From Clostridiales bacterium (GTDB taxonomy: Bacteria; Bacillota; Clostridia; Oscillospirales; CAG-382), in the NCBI GenBank assembly GCA_003452915.1, contig DMMZ01000021.1, positions 1-42,962 on the forward strand: a stretch of 42,962 nucleotides of DNA, read 5' to 3'. The number at the start of each line of letters is the position of its first letter. The stretch's first letter is position 1. Below are positions 32,539 to 39,397 of the stretch, in pieces. Both the position numbers and the translations under genes were made by a program. The notes below the pieces were generated by a model. That model searched no databases and was not told the DNA's origin. It worked only from the letters and a program-made list of their open reading frames with translations.

Positions 32539-33378
32539 TTATAGAATTTCTCGTGCAAGATCCTCTTCTTTTCCGCGTTTCCTGATATAGTATTTTTTCT
32601 TTTTTGTTTTGTAGACATCGGCAAATAACGGTACATTTTCACCGCAAATGCGTCGGGCTGTATTAAAGAATGCGGCTTCGTATTTTTTTAAATGCTTATT
32701 GTATTTTCCTGAGAAGGTTAAAAAACCGGACTCTTGATCCGCCGGCAAATTATCGTCATACGGAACAACTCCCAGCAATCTGATTGACGAACGGTTTATT
32801 ATATCGATTATCGGGGGAAGCATTTCTTTTTTGGCATAGTTCTCACGATAACCGTTAATAATAAGCCTGAGATTTTTAAAGCCAATACTGGCAAGCTTTG
32901 ATGCTGTTTTTTCAGCTGCTCTTATCGATGTAGATTGGTGCAAGGTTACAACAATTGCATCATCCGAAGCCATTGCAAAAGACGTGTAGTAAGGTGACGG
33001 GTCGGCCGAACTGTCAATAAGGCAATAATCATACCGACTTCGAAGCTTCTTGAACAGAGAAGTAAAGCGTTCTGTCGGTATTTCATCCCCGTTGTAATTC
33101 ATCGGTGCAGGCATAAAATAAAGCCCCTCGCTTCCGATTATTGCACTCTCTGGCTCACAACGACCGAGAAGAACATCATAGCAATCAAAAAGTGTCTCGC
33201 TCTCAAAGCCAAGAACAAGATCCATACAACGCATTCCAAAATCGCCGTCAATGATAAGAACCCGCTTTTCCATTGCACGTAGACAAGCAGCAAGATTGGC
33301 GGTAACAGTCGTTTTTCCAACTCCGCCTTTAATGCCAGTTATAAATATCACTCTTCCTAGATTGCCTTGATTGCCCAA
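32539..33378 (-). CDS. minD: MinD-like septum-site-determining ATPase
   Basis: A 279-residue deviant Walker ATPase. The signature KGGVGKTT lies in ITGIKGGVGKTTVTANLAACL, followed by VLIIDGDFGMRCMDLVLG and the Walker B-like YCLIDSSADPS. MinD normally binds the membrane as an ATP dimer and positions the division septum with MinC. The C-terminus is not a plain amphipathic helix but a strongly basic KKKKYYIRKRGKEEDLAREI tail, which could still contact the membrane. No minC or minE is adjacent, so a more general ParA-type function is possible. The TTG start has GGGAGG eight bases upstream. It heads the long minus-strand operon. Confidence 0.8.
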   Translation of the reverse strand: MGNQGNLGRVIFITGIKGGVGKTTVTANLAACLRAMEKRVLIIDGDFGMRCMDLVLGFESETLFDCYDVLLGRCEPESAIIGSEGLYFMPAPMNYNGDEIPTERFTSLFKKLRSRYDYCLIDSSADPSPYYTSFAMASDDAIVVTLHQSTSIRAAEKTASKLASIGFKNLRLIINGYRENYAKKEMLPPIIDIINRSSIRLLGVVPYDDNLPADQESGFLTFSGKYNKHLKKYEAAFFNTARRICGENVPLFADVYKTKKKKYYIRKRGKEEDLAREIL

Positions 33379-33418
33379 AAGGCAGTCCTCCCGATCATGC
33401 TATTATATTAATTAATAT

Positions 33419-33447
33419 ATGATAACACTTTATGTTAAAATTGTCAA
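33419..33447 (-). promoter_or_regulatory. Sigma-A promoter of the minD-mgsA-hisS-aspS run
   Basis: Minus strand: TTGACA (33447-33442), 17 bases, TATCAT (33424-33419), about 40 bases before the minD TTG start. It diverges from the rplS promoter about 100 bases away. Confidence 0.7.
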
Positions 33448-33543
33448 GGCAAAACGCCGGAAAACGAGTTTACTTAAAGTTGAATTTTAAACAAAAAATA
33501 TCAAATTTTTCTGTAAAACAATTGATTTTATTATAAATAGGTA

Positions 33544-33572
33544 TTGCAAACAGTTTTACGTTGTGATATAAT
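33544..33572 (+). promoter_or_regulatory. Sigma-A promoter of rplS
   Basis: TTGCAA (33544-33549), 17 bases, TATAAT (33567-33572). The transcript has a leader of about 75 bases. Confidence 0.75.
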
Positions 33573-33584
33573 CAGTTGTCAATT

Positions 33585-33640
33585 TATCGGAGCGGTCCTC
33601 TGCGGCTCGGCATGAACGTTTCGTAATCCAAAATAATAAG
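33585..33640 (+). promoter_or_regulatory. Possible ribosomal protein leader of rplS
   Basis: The GC-richer leader sequence CGGAGCGGTCC...GGCTCGGCATGAACG differs in composition from its AT-rich surroundings, and the GAGC/GCTC arms can pair. L19 genes in firmicutes often carry an autoregulatory leader RNA; this could be one. I cannot confirm a match to the known family. Confidence 0.4.
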
Positions 33641-33653
33641 GAGGAAAAGCTTT

Positions 33654-33995
33654 ATGAATTTGATTGAAGCTTTTGTAAATGAGCAGGTTAAGAAGGAGCT
33701 CCCCTCTTTCAATGTCGGTGATACCGTTAAGGTTCATCAGCGTATTGTTGAAGGCACAAGAGTAAGGACGCAGATTTTCGAAGGTACCGTTATTTCCAAG
33801 AAAAACGGTGGGATTTCCGAGACCTTTACCGTAAGACGTGTTTCTTTCGGTGTAGGTACAGAGAAGACTTTCCCGCTTCATTCGCCAAATGTGCAGAATG
33901 TTGAGGTTATCAGACACGGTAAGGTTCGCAGAGCTAAGCTTTATTATCTGCGCAACAGAATTGGTAAGTCTGCTAAGGTTAAGGAAAAAATCTAA
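33654..33995 (+). CDS. rplS: 50S ribosomal protein L19
   Basis: A 113-residue ribosomal protein at the subunit interface. Typical L19 features are FNVGDTVKVHQRIVEG near the N-terminus, RTQIFEGTVISKKNGG and ETFTVRRVSFGVGTEKTFPLHSP in the middle, and the basic C-terminus RRAKLYYLRNRIGKSAKVKE. A strong AAGGAGG lies before the ATG. It is the first gene of a plus-strand run (rplS-lepB-rbgA-rnhB-yraN) conserved in firmicutes. A terminator follows immediately, so downstream genes are reached by read-through or from another promoter. Confidence 0.98.
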   Translation: MNLIEAFVNEQVKKELPSFNVGDTVKVHQRIVEGTRVRTQIFEGTVISKKNGGISETFTVRRVSFGVGTEKTFPLHSPNVQNVEVIRHGKVRRAKLYYLRNRIGKSAKVKEKI

Positions 33996-34015
33996 AATCT
34001 TTTGCAACCCATAGG

Positions 34016-34042
34016 AAGTGTCTGTTATGCAGACACTTTTGT
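34016..34042 (+). terminator. Terminator/attenuator between rplS and lepB
   Basis: AAGTGTCTG (34016-34024), TTATG loop, CAGACACTT (34030-34038), then TTGTTC. A perfect 9-bp stem with a short T-run; partial read-through to lepB is likely. Confidence 0.7.
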
Positions 34043-34077
34043 TCTAAAGATAATAAAAAGGGATAGTGACCTATTTA

Positions 34078-34719
34078 ATGACAGATAAAATTCCCAACAG
34101 TTTTAATAACTATGAAGACATAGCGACTGATGAGTTAATAACAGATATTGAAGCGAACGAGAATCTTACTGACGAAAAAACACCTGATAATAAGCAACAT
34201 CTTTTTAAAGGGTTTTTCGAATATGTGGAGACCTTTTGTTATGCTCTTGTTTTGATGATATTACTTTTTATGTTTGTATTCCGTTATGTTTCGGTAGATG
34301 GCGAATCAATGCGTGACACCCTTCAGGACGAGGATAAATTAGTTATCTCGGATCTTTTATATACACCAAAGACAGGGGATATCGTTGTAATTAAGTTCTC
34401 TCCCATGCCGTTAATAAAGCGTGTTATCGCAACAGGCGGACAAACGGTTAAAATTGACTACGAGAACTGGGCTGTTTATATTGACGGTAATCCAATACCT
34501 CTTCCAGAATCTTATGTCAGGCGAACAAGCGGCAAAATGCTTTTCGGAGAAGAAGATATTGAGGAATTTACTGTTGAAGAAGGCAAAGTGTATGTTATGG
34601 GCGATAACAGAAACAATTCATTAGATAGCCGAGATTTTGGACAATTCAATGAAAAGGACATTCTGGGCAGGGTAATTTTCAGAGTTTTCCCGATCAGCGA
34701 GTTTGGTAAAGTGGATTAA
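34078..34719 (+). CDS. lepB: Signal peptidase I
   Basis: A membrane serine protease of about 213 residues that cleaves signal peptides of exported proteins. It has a cytosolic N-terminus of about 45 residues, one membrane helix (YALVLMILLFMFVFRYV) and an extracytoplasmic catalytic domain. The nucleophile is Ser77 (VDGESMRDT), the general base Lys114 (PLIKRVIATGG), and the C-terminal box GDNRNNSLDSRDFG is present. The start is uncertain: the ATG at 34078 lies 14 bases after AAGGGA, whereas the GTG at 34066 is only two bases from it. It serves the Sec-exported proteins of the cell, such as the dockerin hydrolase in this window. Confidence 0.93.
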   Translation: MTDKIPNSFNNYEDIATDELITDIEANENLTDEKTPDNKQHLFKGFFEYVETFCYALVLMILLFMFVFRYVSVDGESMRDTLQDEDKLVISDLLYTPKTGDIVVIKFSPMPLIKRVIATGGQTVKIDYENWAVYIDGNPIPLPESYVRRTSGKMLFGEEDIEEFTVEEGKVYVMGDNRNNSLDSRDFGQFNEKDILGRVIFRVFPISEFGKVD

Positions 34720-34737
34720 TGAAGGCGTTGTCGAATA

Positions 34738-35580
34738 ATGGATGATAAAATAGTATGGTTCCCCGGACATATGGCAAAAGCGAAGCGAAAGATGATAGAG
34801 AGTCTTTCGCTTGTTGATATTGTTATTGAGCTTTTAGACGCAAGGTTACCTGATTCGAGCAGAAACCCTGATTTTTTGAATATTTTCGCAAGCAAGCCAT
34901 GCCTTACTCTGCTTACAAAAAGTGGGCTTGCCGACGATAATGCTACCGAAAGATGGATAAGTAATTATGCCCAAAAAGGCGAAACCGTTATTGCGATAGA
35001 CTGTAAAAATAAAAAGAACCTGAATAAAATTATGCCTTCGGTACGTGAAATATTAAAAGAAAAGCTGGAACGATACGAACAAAAGGGCATGAATAAAATA
35101 ATCAGAGCAATGGTTGTCGGTATAACAAACGTGGGTAAATCAACCTTTATAAATACCGTTACAGGCACAAAAAAAGCAAAAGCAGAGGACCGCCCGGGCG
35201 TTACACGTGCCAACCAATGGATTCCCTCTGAAATGGGTGTAGAATTTTTGGACACACCGGGTGTACTGTGGCATAAGTTTGATGACCGACAGGTTGGTAT
35301 AAAGCTTGCCTGTACAGGTGCTATAAGAGACGAAATTCTTGATATGCTGGAGCTTTCTATTCATCTTTTAGATATGCTGCGTGAAAAATATCCGCAATAT
35401 ATAACAGAAAGATATAAAACCGAACTTATTGCAGACGAGAGTTCGTATGACCTTTTCTTGAGGATAGCTAAAAAACGAGGTTTTATTCGCTCCGGTGGAG
35501 TTATTGACGAGGACAGATGCGCGTCTGTGCTACTTGACGAATTCCGTGGTGGTTTAATAGGAAAAATTACACTTGATTAA
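34738..35580 (+). CDS. rbgA: Ribosome biogenesis GTPase RbgA (YlqF), with an altered G4 motif
   Basis: A 280-residue circularly permuted GTPase for late 50S assembly. It begins with IVWFPGHMAKAKRKM, the YlqF signature. The G1 loop is GITNVGKSTF, G3 is DTPG, and a late C-terminal domain is present. The order G4-G5-G1-G2-G3 is kept. The G4 motif, normally NKxD, reads TKSG in LTLLTKSGLADD: both the Asn and the guanine-recognising Asp are replaced. GAAGG lies upstream. It follows lepB by 18 bases. The altered G4 could relax nucleotide specificity; the rest of the protein looks intact. Confidence 0.93.
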   Translation: MDDKIVWFPGHMAKAKRKMIESLSLVDIVIELLDARLPDSSRNPDFLNIFASKPCLTLLTKSGLADDNATERWISNYAQKGETVIAIDCKNKKNLNKIMPSVREILKEKLERYEQKGMNKIIRAMVVGITNVGKSTFINTVTGTKKAKAEDRPGVTRANQWIPSEMGVEFLDTPGVLWHKFDDRQVGIKLACTGAIRDEILDMLELSIHLLDMLREKYPQYITERYKTELIADESSYDLFLRIAKKRGFIRSGGVIDEDRCASVLLDEFRGGLIGKITLD

Positions 35581-35616
35581 AGTTTTATTATAGAAGCAGA
35601 TCTTAATAGACTTTTC

Positions 35617-35760
35617 CTCCCATTATAAAAATGGGAGTGATATAAGTCTGAAAGACTTTCTTTCAGACACGGTTTTGTGCCTTTGACTTTAAAGGAAAGT
35701 CAATCCTGCTTCGCAGGAACAGCACAATTCCCGCTGTCGGCGTATACGCCGAGGAAAGGC
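35617..35760 (+). repeat. Leader repeat element upstream of rnhB
   Basis: In order: CTCCCAT/ATGGGAG hairpin (35617-35637); stem-loop GTCTGAAAGA/TCTTTCAGAC (35646-35668); three bases; GTTTTGTGCC (35672-35681); a branched insertion containing GACTTT/AAAGTC and TCCTGC/GCAGGA hairpins; GCACAATTCCC (35722-35732); GCTGTCG; a CGGCGT/ACGCCG hairpin; and GAAAGG. The core blocks equal those before spoIIE and hisS; only this copy has the roughly 40-base branched insertion between them. Confidence 0.75.
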
Positions 35761-35772
35761 ATGGATATAAAT

Positions 35773-36408
35773 ATGTTGACCTGGGATATGCAGAATACCT
35801 TTTACACCGAAACAATCAACGTAATTTGTGGCTGTGATGAAGCAGGAAGGGGTCCGCTTGCAGGACCTGTGTTCGCTGCGGCGGTTATTTTACCCAAAGG
35901 ACATATTATTAAAGAGCTTGACGATTCAAAAAAGCTTAACGAAGCAGCCAGAGAACGGTTGTATGATCTGATACGCACAGAATCGGTTGCTTTTGCAATC
36001 GCTCACGCTGAGGTTTACGAGATTGAAGCAATAAACATTCTCAACGCCTCCATGCTTGCTATGAGAAGAGCAATAGAGCAATTGAAAATCCAGCCCAATC
36101 TTGCACTTGTAGACGGCAATATCGTACGGAATTTCCCAATTCCTGCACAACCCGTAATAAAAGGTGATGGTATCATTCCTTCCATTGCGGCAGCTTCAAT
36201 ACTTGCTAAGGTTGCGAGAGACAGATTTTGCCAGGATATGGATATGTTTTACCCCGGATACGGTTTTGCAAAAAACAAGGGCTATGCAACAAAAGAACAT
36301 AAAGCGGCAATACTAAAAATAGGACCTTGTCCGGTACATAGAAAAAGTTTTTTAAAAAAGACATTAGGTGACAACTTTGAACAGCATGACATTTGGCAGA
36401 GCTGGTGA
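35773..36408 (+). CDS. rnhB: Ribonuclease HII
   Basis: A 211-residue enzyme that cleaves RNA in RNA-DNA hybrids, including single ribonucleotides in DNA. Catalytic motifs: GCDEAGRGPLAGPV (Asp, Glu), LALVDGN (Asp) and a late VARDR (Asp). SIAAASILAKVARDR is also typical. The start is a choice. The ATG at 35773 corresponds in position to the hisS start relative to the shared leader element. An ATG at 35761 is only one base from GAAAGG, and a GTG at 35677 would read through the whole element. It overlaps yraN at the 3' end. Confidence 0.94.
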   Translation: MLTWDMQNTFYTETINVICGCDEAGRGPLAGPVFAAAVILPKGHIIKELDDSKKLNEAARERLYDLIRTESVAFAIAHAEVYEIEAINILNASMLAMRRAIEQLKIQPNLALVDGNIVRNFPIPAQPVIKGDGIIPSIAAASILAKVARDRFCQDMDMFYPGYGFAKNKGYATKEHKAAILKIGPCPVHRKSFLKKTLGDNFEQHDIWQSW

Positions 36409-36784
36409 AAAAGCTGCCTGCGAGTATTTAAGGCAAAATGGTTATAAAATACTTGCTTCTAATTACATAGCAGGCGGCGGTGAGCTTGATATTGTTGCAT
36501 TGAAAAAAGGTGTTTTGGTTTTTGCGGAAGTAAAAACACGCTCCAGTGATTGTTTTGGAACACCTGCTGAAGCAGTCGGAGAAAAAAAGATTGCCTGCTT
36601 ACGCAGTGCGGCTGCTGCATTTATATTTGAACAGGGCAAAAACAACAAGGTGACCATATTTTTACCGTTTCGGTTAAGGATAAAAAAGCGGTTTTGTCAA
36701 ACAAGAAACGATATTATTGAAGTTTACATGAGAAAAAACGATTTTTCTCCATATAAAATAAATCGCATAAAGGACGCTTTTTAA
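36377..36784 (+). CDS. YraN/UPF0102 family nuclease-like protein
   Basis: A protein of about 135 residues whose first half is a standard UPF0102 sequence: FGRAGEKAACEYLRQNGYKIL, GGGELDIVALKKGVLVFAEVKTRSS, FGTPAEAVGEKK. The Glu-Asp and Glu-x-Lys residues form a PD-(D/E)XK-like site. The family usually follows rnhB, as here. I choose the TTG at 36377 because AGGTGA lies five bases upstream; a GTG at 36368 and an ATG at 36386 are alternatives. It begins inside the rnhB end (about 32 bases overlap). The stretch 36650-36700 (FLPFRLRIKKRFCQT) is unlike the family and may reflect an indel pair. Confidence 0.85.
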   Translation: MNSMTFGRAGEKAACEYLRQNGYKILASNYIAGGGELDIVALKKGVLVFAEVKTRSSDCFGTPAEAVGEKKIACLRSAAAAFIFEQGKNNKVTIFLPFRLRIKKRFCQTRNDIIEVYMRKNDFSPYKINRIKDAF

Positions 36785-36803
36785 TAAAGGAAAAAATTTA
36801 TTT

Positions 36804-38291
36804 ATGAACTATATTAGCACTCGAAGCACAAACTCACAAAAATACAACTCTGCATTTGTAATCAAGCAGGGAATTGCAGACGATGGCGGACTTTTTGTCC
36901 CCGAGACTATCCCCGAATTATCGAAGGATAAGCTCTGCGTACTTGCTAAAATGAATTATATAGACAGGGCGGCATATATTTTAGGTCTTTTCCTCACCGA
37001 TTATACTCACGAGGAGTTAACCGAAGCTGCTAAAAATGCTTACGGAGGACGTAAATTTCCCTCTCCGCCTGTACGTCTTTCGCAGGTAAACGATGATTTT
37101 GTACTTGAGCTGTGGCACGGACCAACCAGTGCTTTTAAAGACATGGCTTTGCAAATAATGCCATATCTTTTATCATTAGCTCTCAAAAAGACAGGTGAAG
37201 AACGTGATGCGCTTATTCTTGTTGCTACTTCCGGCGACACCGGCAAAGCGGCTCTTGAGGGTTATACAGATGCAGACAGAGTGAATATACAAGTTTTTTA
37301 TCCAAGCGATGGTGTAAGCAATATTCAGAAAAAGCAGATGGCTTCGCAAGTGGGTAAAAACGTCTGTGTTACAGCCATTCGTGGTAACTTTGACGATGCA
37401 CAAAGCGGTGTAAAAGCAATTTTTGCAGATAAAGACGTTGAAAAAACTCTTGATAAAAAAGGTTTGTTCCTTTCGAGTGCAAATTCAATCAACTGGGGCA
37501 GGCTTGCTCCGCAGATTGTATATTATGTTTCTGCTTATTGCGATCTTTTGAGATTGAAAAAGATAAAATTTGGAGATCTTATAAATGTGACTGTTCCGAC
37601 AGGCAACTTCGGAAACTTTTTAGCGTGCTATATCGCTAAAAAAATGGGCGTTCCAATAGGCAAAATGGTATGCGCTTCCAATAAAAATAAAATTCTTGCC
37701 GACTTTTTGGAGACTGGTGTTTACGACAGACGACGTGCTTTCTATACAACAGTTTCACCGTCTATGGATATACTTATTTCCAGTAATCTTGAGAGACTTT
37801 TATTCATGATTGCAGGAGCCAAACGTTGTGCAGGCTATATGAAAGACCTTTCTGAAAAAGGTCTTTTTGAGATAGAAAAGGATGTTCTGGAAATAATAAA
37901 AGAAGATATCTGCGGATTCTACTGCGACGAAGAAAATACAAGTAAAACTATAAATTCTTATTTCAAGTCATATAATTATCTTGCCGATACACACACAGCA
38001 GTCGGGCTTTACTGTGCCGGCGAATATAAAAAGCAAAGTAACGATAATGGAGTAATGCTTATAGCGTCAACAGCTTCTCCCTACAAGTTTGCGCCTGCAG
38101 TGCTTTCTTCCCTTGGTGAAGCTGTACCCGAAGATGATTTTGCATCTTTAAAAAAGTTGAACGAAATCAGTGGAGTAAAAATACCGATGCGATTATCCTC
38201 ACTTGAAAAGAAAAAAGTTCGTTTTACTAAGATAATCGATAAAGATGATATGAAAAAAGAAGTATTGGCTTTTGCTTCTGCAATAAAGTAA
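36804..38291 (+). CDS. thrC: Threonine synthase
   Basis: A 495-residue PLP enzyme that converts O-phosphohomoserine to threonine. The cofactor lysine is Lys112 in HGPTSAFKDMALQ. ATSGDTGKAAL binds the PLP phosphate, and VTVPTGNFGNFLACYIAKKMG is a further hallmark of the longer, bacterial-type ThrC. The N-terminal YISTRSTN and DDGGLFVPE match the family start. AAAGGA lies upstream. It follows yraN by 19 bases and is not next to other threonine genes here, so it may be transcribed as the tail of the rplS run. Confidence 0.96.
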   Translation: MNYISTRSTNSQKYNSAFVIKQGIADDGGLFVPETIPELSKDKLCVLAKMNYIDRAAYILGLFLTDYTHEELTEAAKNAYGGRKFPSPPVRLSQVNDDFVLELWHGPTSAFKDMALQIMPYLLSLALKKTGEERDALILVATSGDTGKAALEGYTDADRVNIQVFYPSDGVSNIQKKQMASQVGKNVCVTAIRGNFDDAQSGVKAIFADKDVEKTLDKKGLFLSSANSINWGRLAPQIVYYVSAYCDLLRLKKIKFGDLINVTVPTGNFGNFLACYIAKKMGVPIGKMVCASNKNKILADFLETGVYDRRRAFYTTVSPSMDILISSNLERLLFMIAGAKRCAGYMKDLSEKGLFEIEKDVLEIIKEDICGFYCDEENTSKTINSYFKSYNYLADTHTAVGLYCAGEYKKQSNDNGVMLIASTASPYKFAPAVLSSLGEAVPEDDFASLKKLNEISGVKIPMRLSSLEKKKVRFTKIIDKDDMKKEVLAFASAIK

Positions 38292-38317
38292 AAAAATGTG
38301 CCGAAATCCCGGCACAT
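38290..38317 (-). terminator. Terminator of the DUF1540 gene
   Basis: ATGTGCCG (38296-38303) pairs with CGGCACAT (38310-38317). On the minus strand a T-run follows, so it terminates the DUF1540 transcript; for thrC there is no T-run after the stem. Confidence 0.75.
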
Positions 38318-38323
38318 CAGATA

Positions 38324-38515
38324 TTATTGATCTTGCTCTTCTTTAAACTTAAAGGTCGCGCAAAGTGTGTCGCGGCTTGCTGTTGCGGATGATGGACCTA
38401 CCGCTATTTTCCCTGCAACACATTGTGTTCTACCGTCATGGTACTGACAATTTGTTACCGAGCAGCTTATTCCTTTTATCGGTTTTGGGTCTTCGTCAAT
38501 TATAATTGGATCCAT
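38324..38515 (-). CDS. DUF1540 domain protein
   Basis: A 63-residue protein with four conserved cysteines in the DUF1540 pattern: ISCSVTNCQYH, TQCVAGKIAVG and DTLCATF. The cysteines probably bind one metal ion. The family is small, common in clostridia and of unknown function. AAGGGATGG lies upstream of the ATG. It is a one-gene unit convergent with thrC and followed by its own terminator. Confidence 0.85.
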   Translation of the reverse strand: MDPIIIDEDPKPIKGISCSVTNCQYHDGRTQCVAGKIAVGPSSATASRDTLCATFKFKEEQDQ

Positions 38516-38635
38516 AAACTATGACCATCCCTTTTATGAAATTTTTTATTTTAACGGGTTTCTTCCGCTGTTGCTATTTTCTGCGAAGGTCATTGTTTTT
38601 ATACTTAGTTTTTGATAAATAAGAGGTGATGATTT

Positions 38636-39361
38636 ATTTCAATATATACAATTGGCGATCTTCATTTGTCACATGGAGCCGCTAAACCGATGGATGTTTT
38701 TGGTGTTAAATGGAAAAATCATACCGAACGAATACGTGAGAACTGGCTTTCAACAATCAGAAGTGAAGACACTGTAATTATTCCCGGAGACGTTTCCTGG
38801 AGTAAGAAAACCGTTGATGCAACAGAAGATTTTTTGTTTTTAGAGTCACTTCCGGGTAAAAAAATAATTTCCAAGGGCAACCACGATTATTGGTGGCAGA
38901 CAATGAAAAAGCTGAACGAATTTATGTTGAAGCTTGATATAAAAACAGTAGCTTTTTTATATAACAACGCCTTTGTTTGCGAGGATTTTATTATTTGCGG
39001 AACAAGAGGGTGGTTTGTAGATACTGTCTATACTCCCGAGGATGAGAAAATTGTCAACCGAGAAGCAGAACGATTGAAATTATCGCTGGGCGAGGGAATA
39101 AAGCTCCAGGAAGAACATCCTGACAAAGAAATTCTTTGCTTTTTACATTACCCTCCTGCTTATGGCGGTATCGAATGTCAGAAAATTACTGCGATTCTTA
39201 AAGAATATAAAATAAATCGTTGTTTTTATGGTCATTTACACACAGTTATTCCTGAGCGGTTAACTAAAAAAATCGGCACAACTGAATTAACATTGGTTGC
39301 AGCCGATCAAATTGATTTTATGCCGTTATTAATAAGTACAAAAAAACGAACTGCATATTAG
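38636..39361 (+). CDS. Calcineurin-like metallophosphoesterase, apparently starting at AUU
   Basis: A 241-residue cytosolic phosphoesterase. Metal ligands: GDLHLSHG (Asp, His), IIPGDVSWS (Asp), SKGNHDYWW (Asn, His), CFLHYPP (His) and FYGHLHT (two His). The first ligand motif lies before the first canonical start codon, a TTG at 38666, so that start would destroy the active site. Upstream in frame, the only codon at the expected place is ATT at 38636, preceded five bases away by an excellent AGAGGTGAT, and a TGA lies two codons before it. Relatives I know start M-S-(I/L)-(Y/F)-A-I-(G/S)-D-L-H-L. Either ATT is the start, as in infC, or a base differs from ATG. Substrate unknown. Confidence 0.85.
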   Translation: MSIYTIGDLHLSHGAAKPMDVFGVKWKNHTERIRENWLSTIRSEDTVIIPGDVSWSKKTVDATEDFLFLESLPGKKIISKGNHDYWWQTMKKLNEFMLKLDIKTVAFLYNNAFVCEDFIICGTRGWFVDTVYTPEDEKIVNREAERLKLSLGEGIKLQEEHPDKEILCFLHYPPAYGGIECQKITAILKEYKINRCFYGHLHTVIPERLTKKIGTTELTLVAADQIDFMPLLISTKKRTAY

Positions 39362-39397
39362 AGAATAGTATTATGTACTCTAATATGCAGTTTTTTA
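39350..39397. terminator. Bidirectional terminator between the metallophosphoesterase and ackA
   Basis: A perfect 14-bp stem (39350-39363 with 39378-39391), a 14-base loop, and T-runs on both strands outside the stem. Its left arm contains the stop codon of the metallophosphoesterase gene, and ackA ends three bases beyond the right arm. Confidence 0.85.

Noticed and set aside
33379..33653. Replication origin at the divergent minD/rplS gap
   Set aside because: It has two ordinary divergent promoters and a leader; no DnaA-box cluster or dnaA/dnaN gene is seen.
35677..35772. N-terminal extension of rnhB from a GTG at 35677
   Set aside because: These codons are the leader repeat element read in frame; the same sequence upstream of hisS and spoIIE is untranslated, and the enzyme family starts much closer to the GCDEAGRG motif.
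38666..39361. TTG at 38666 as the metallophosphoesterase start
   Set aside because: It would remove the DxH metal-binding motif, and no ribosome binding site lies in front of it.
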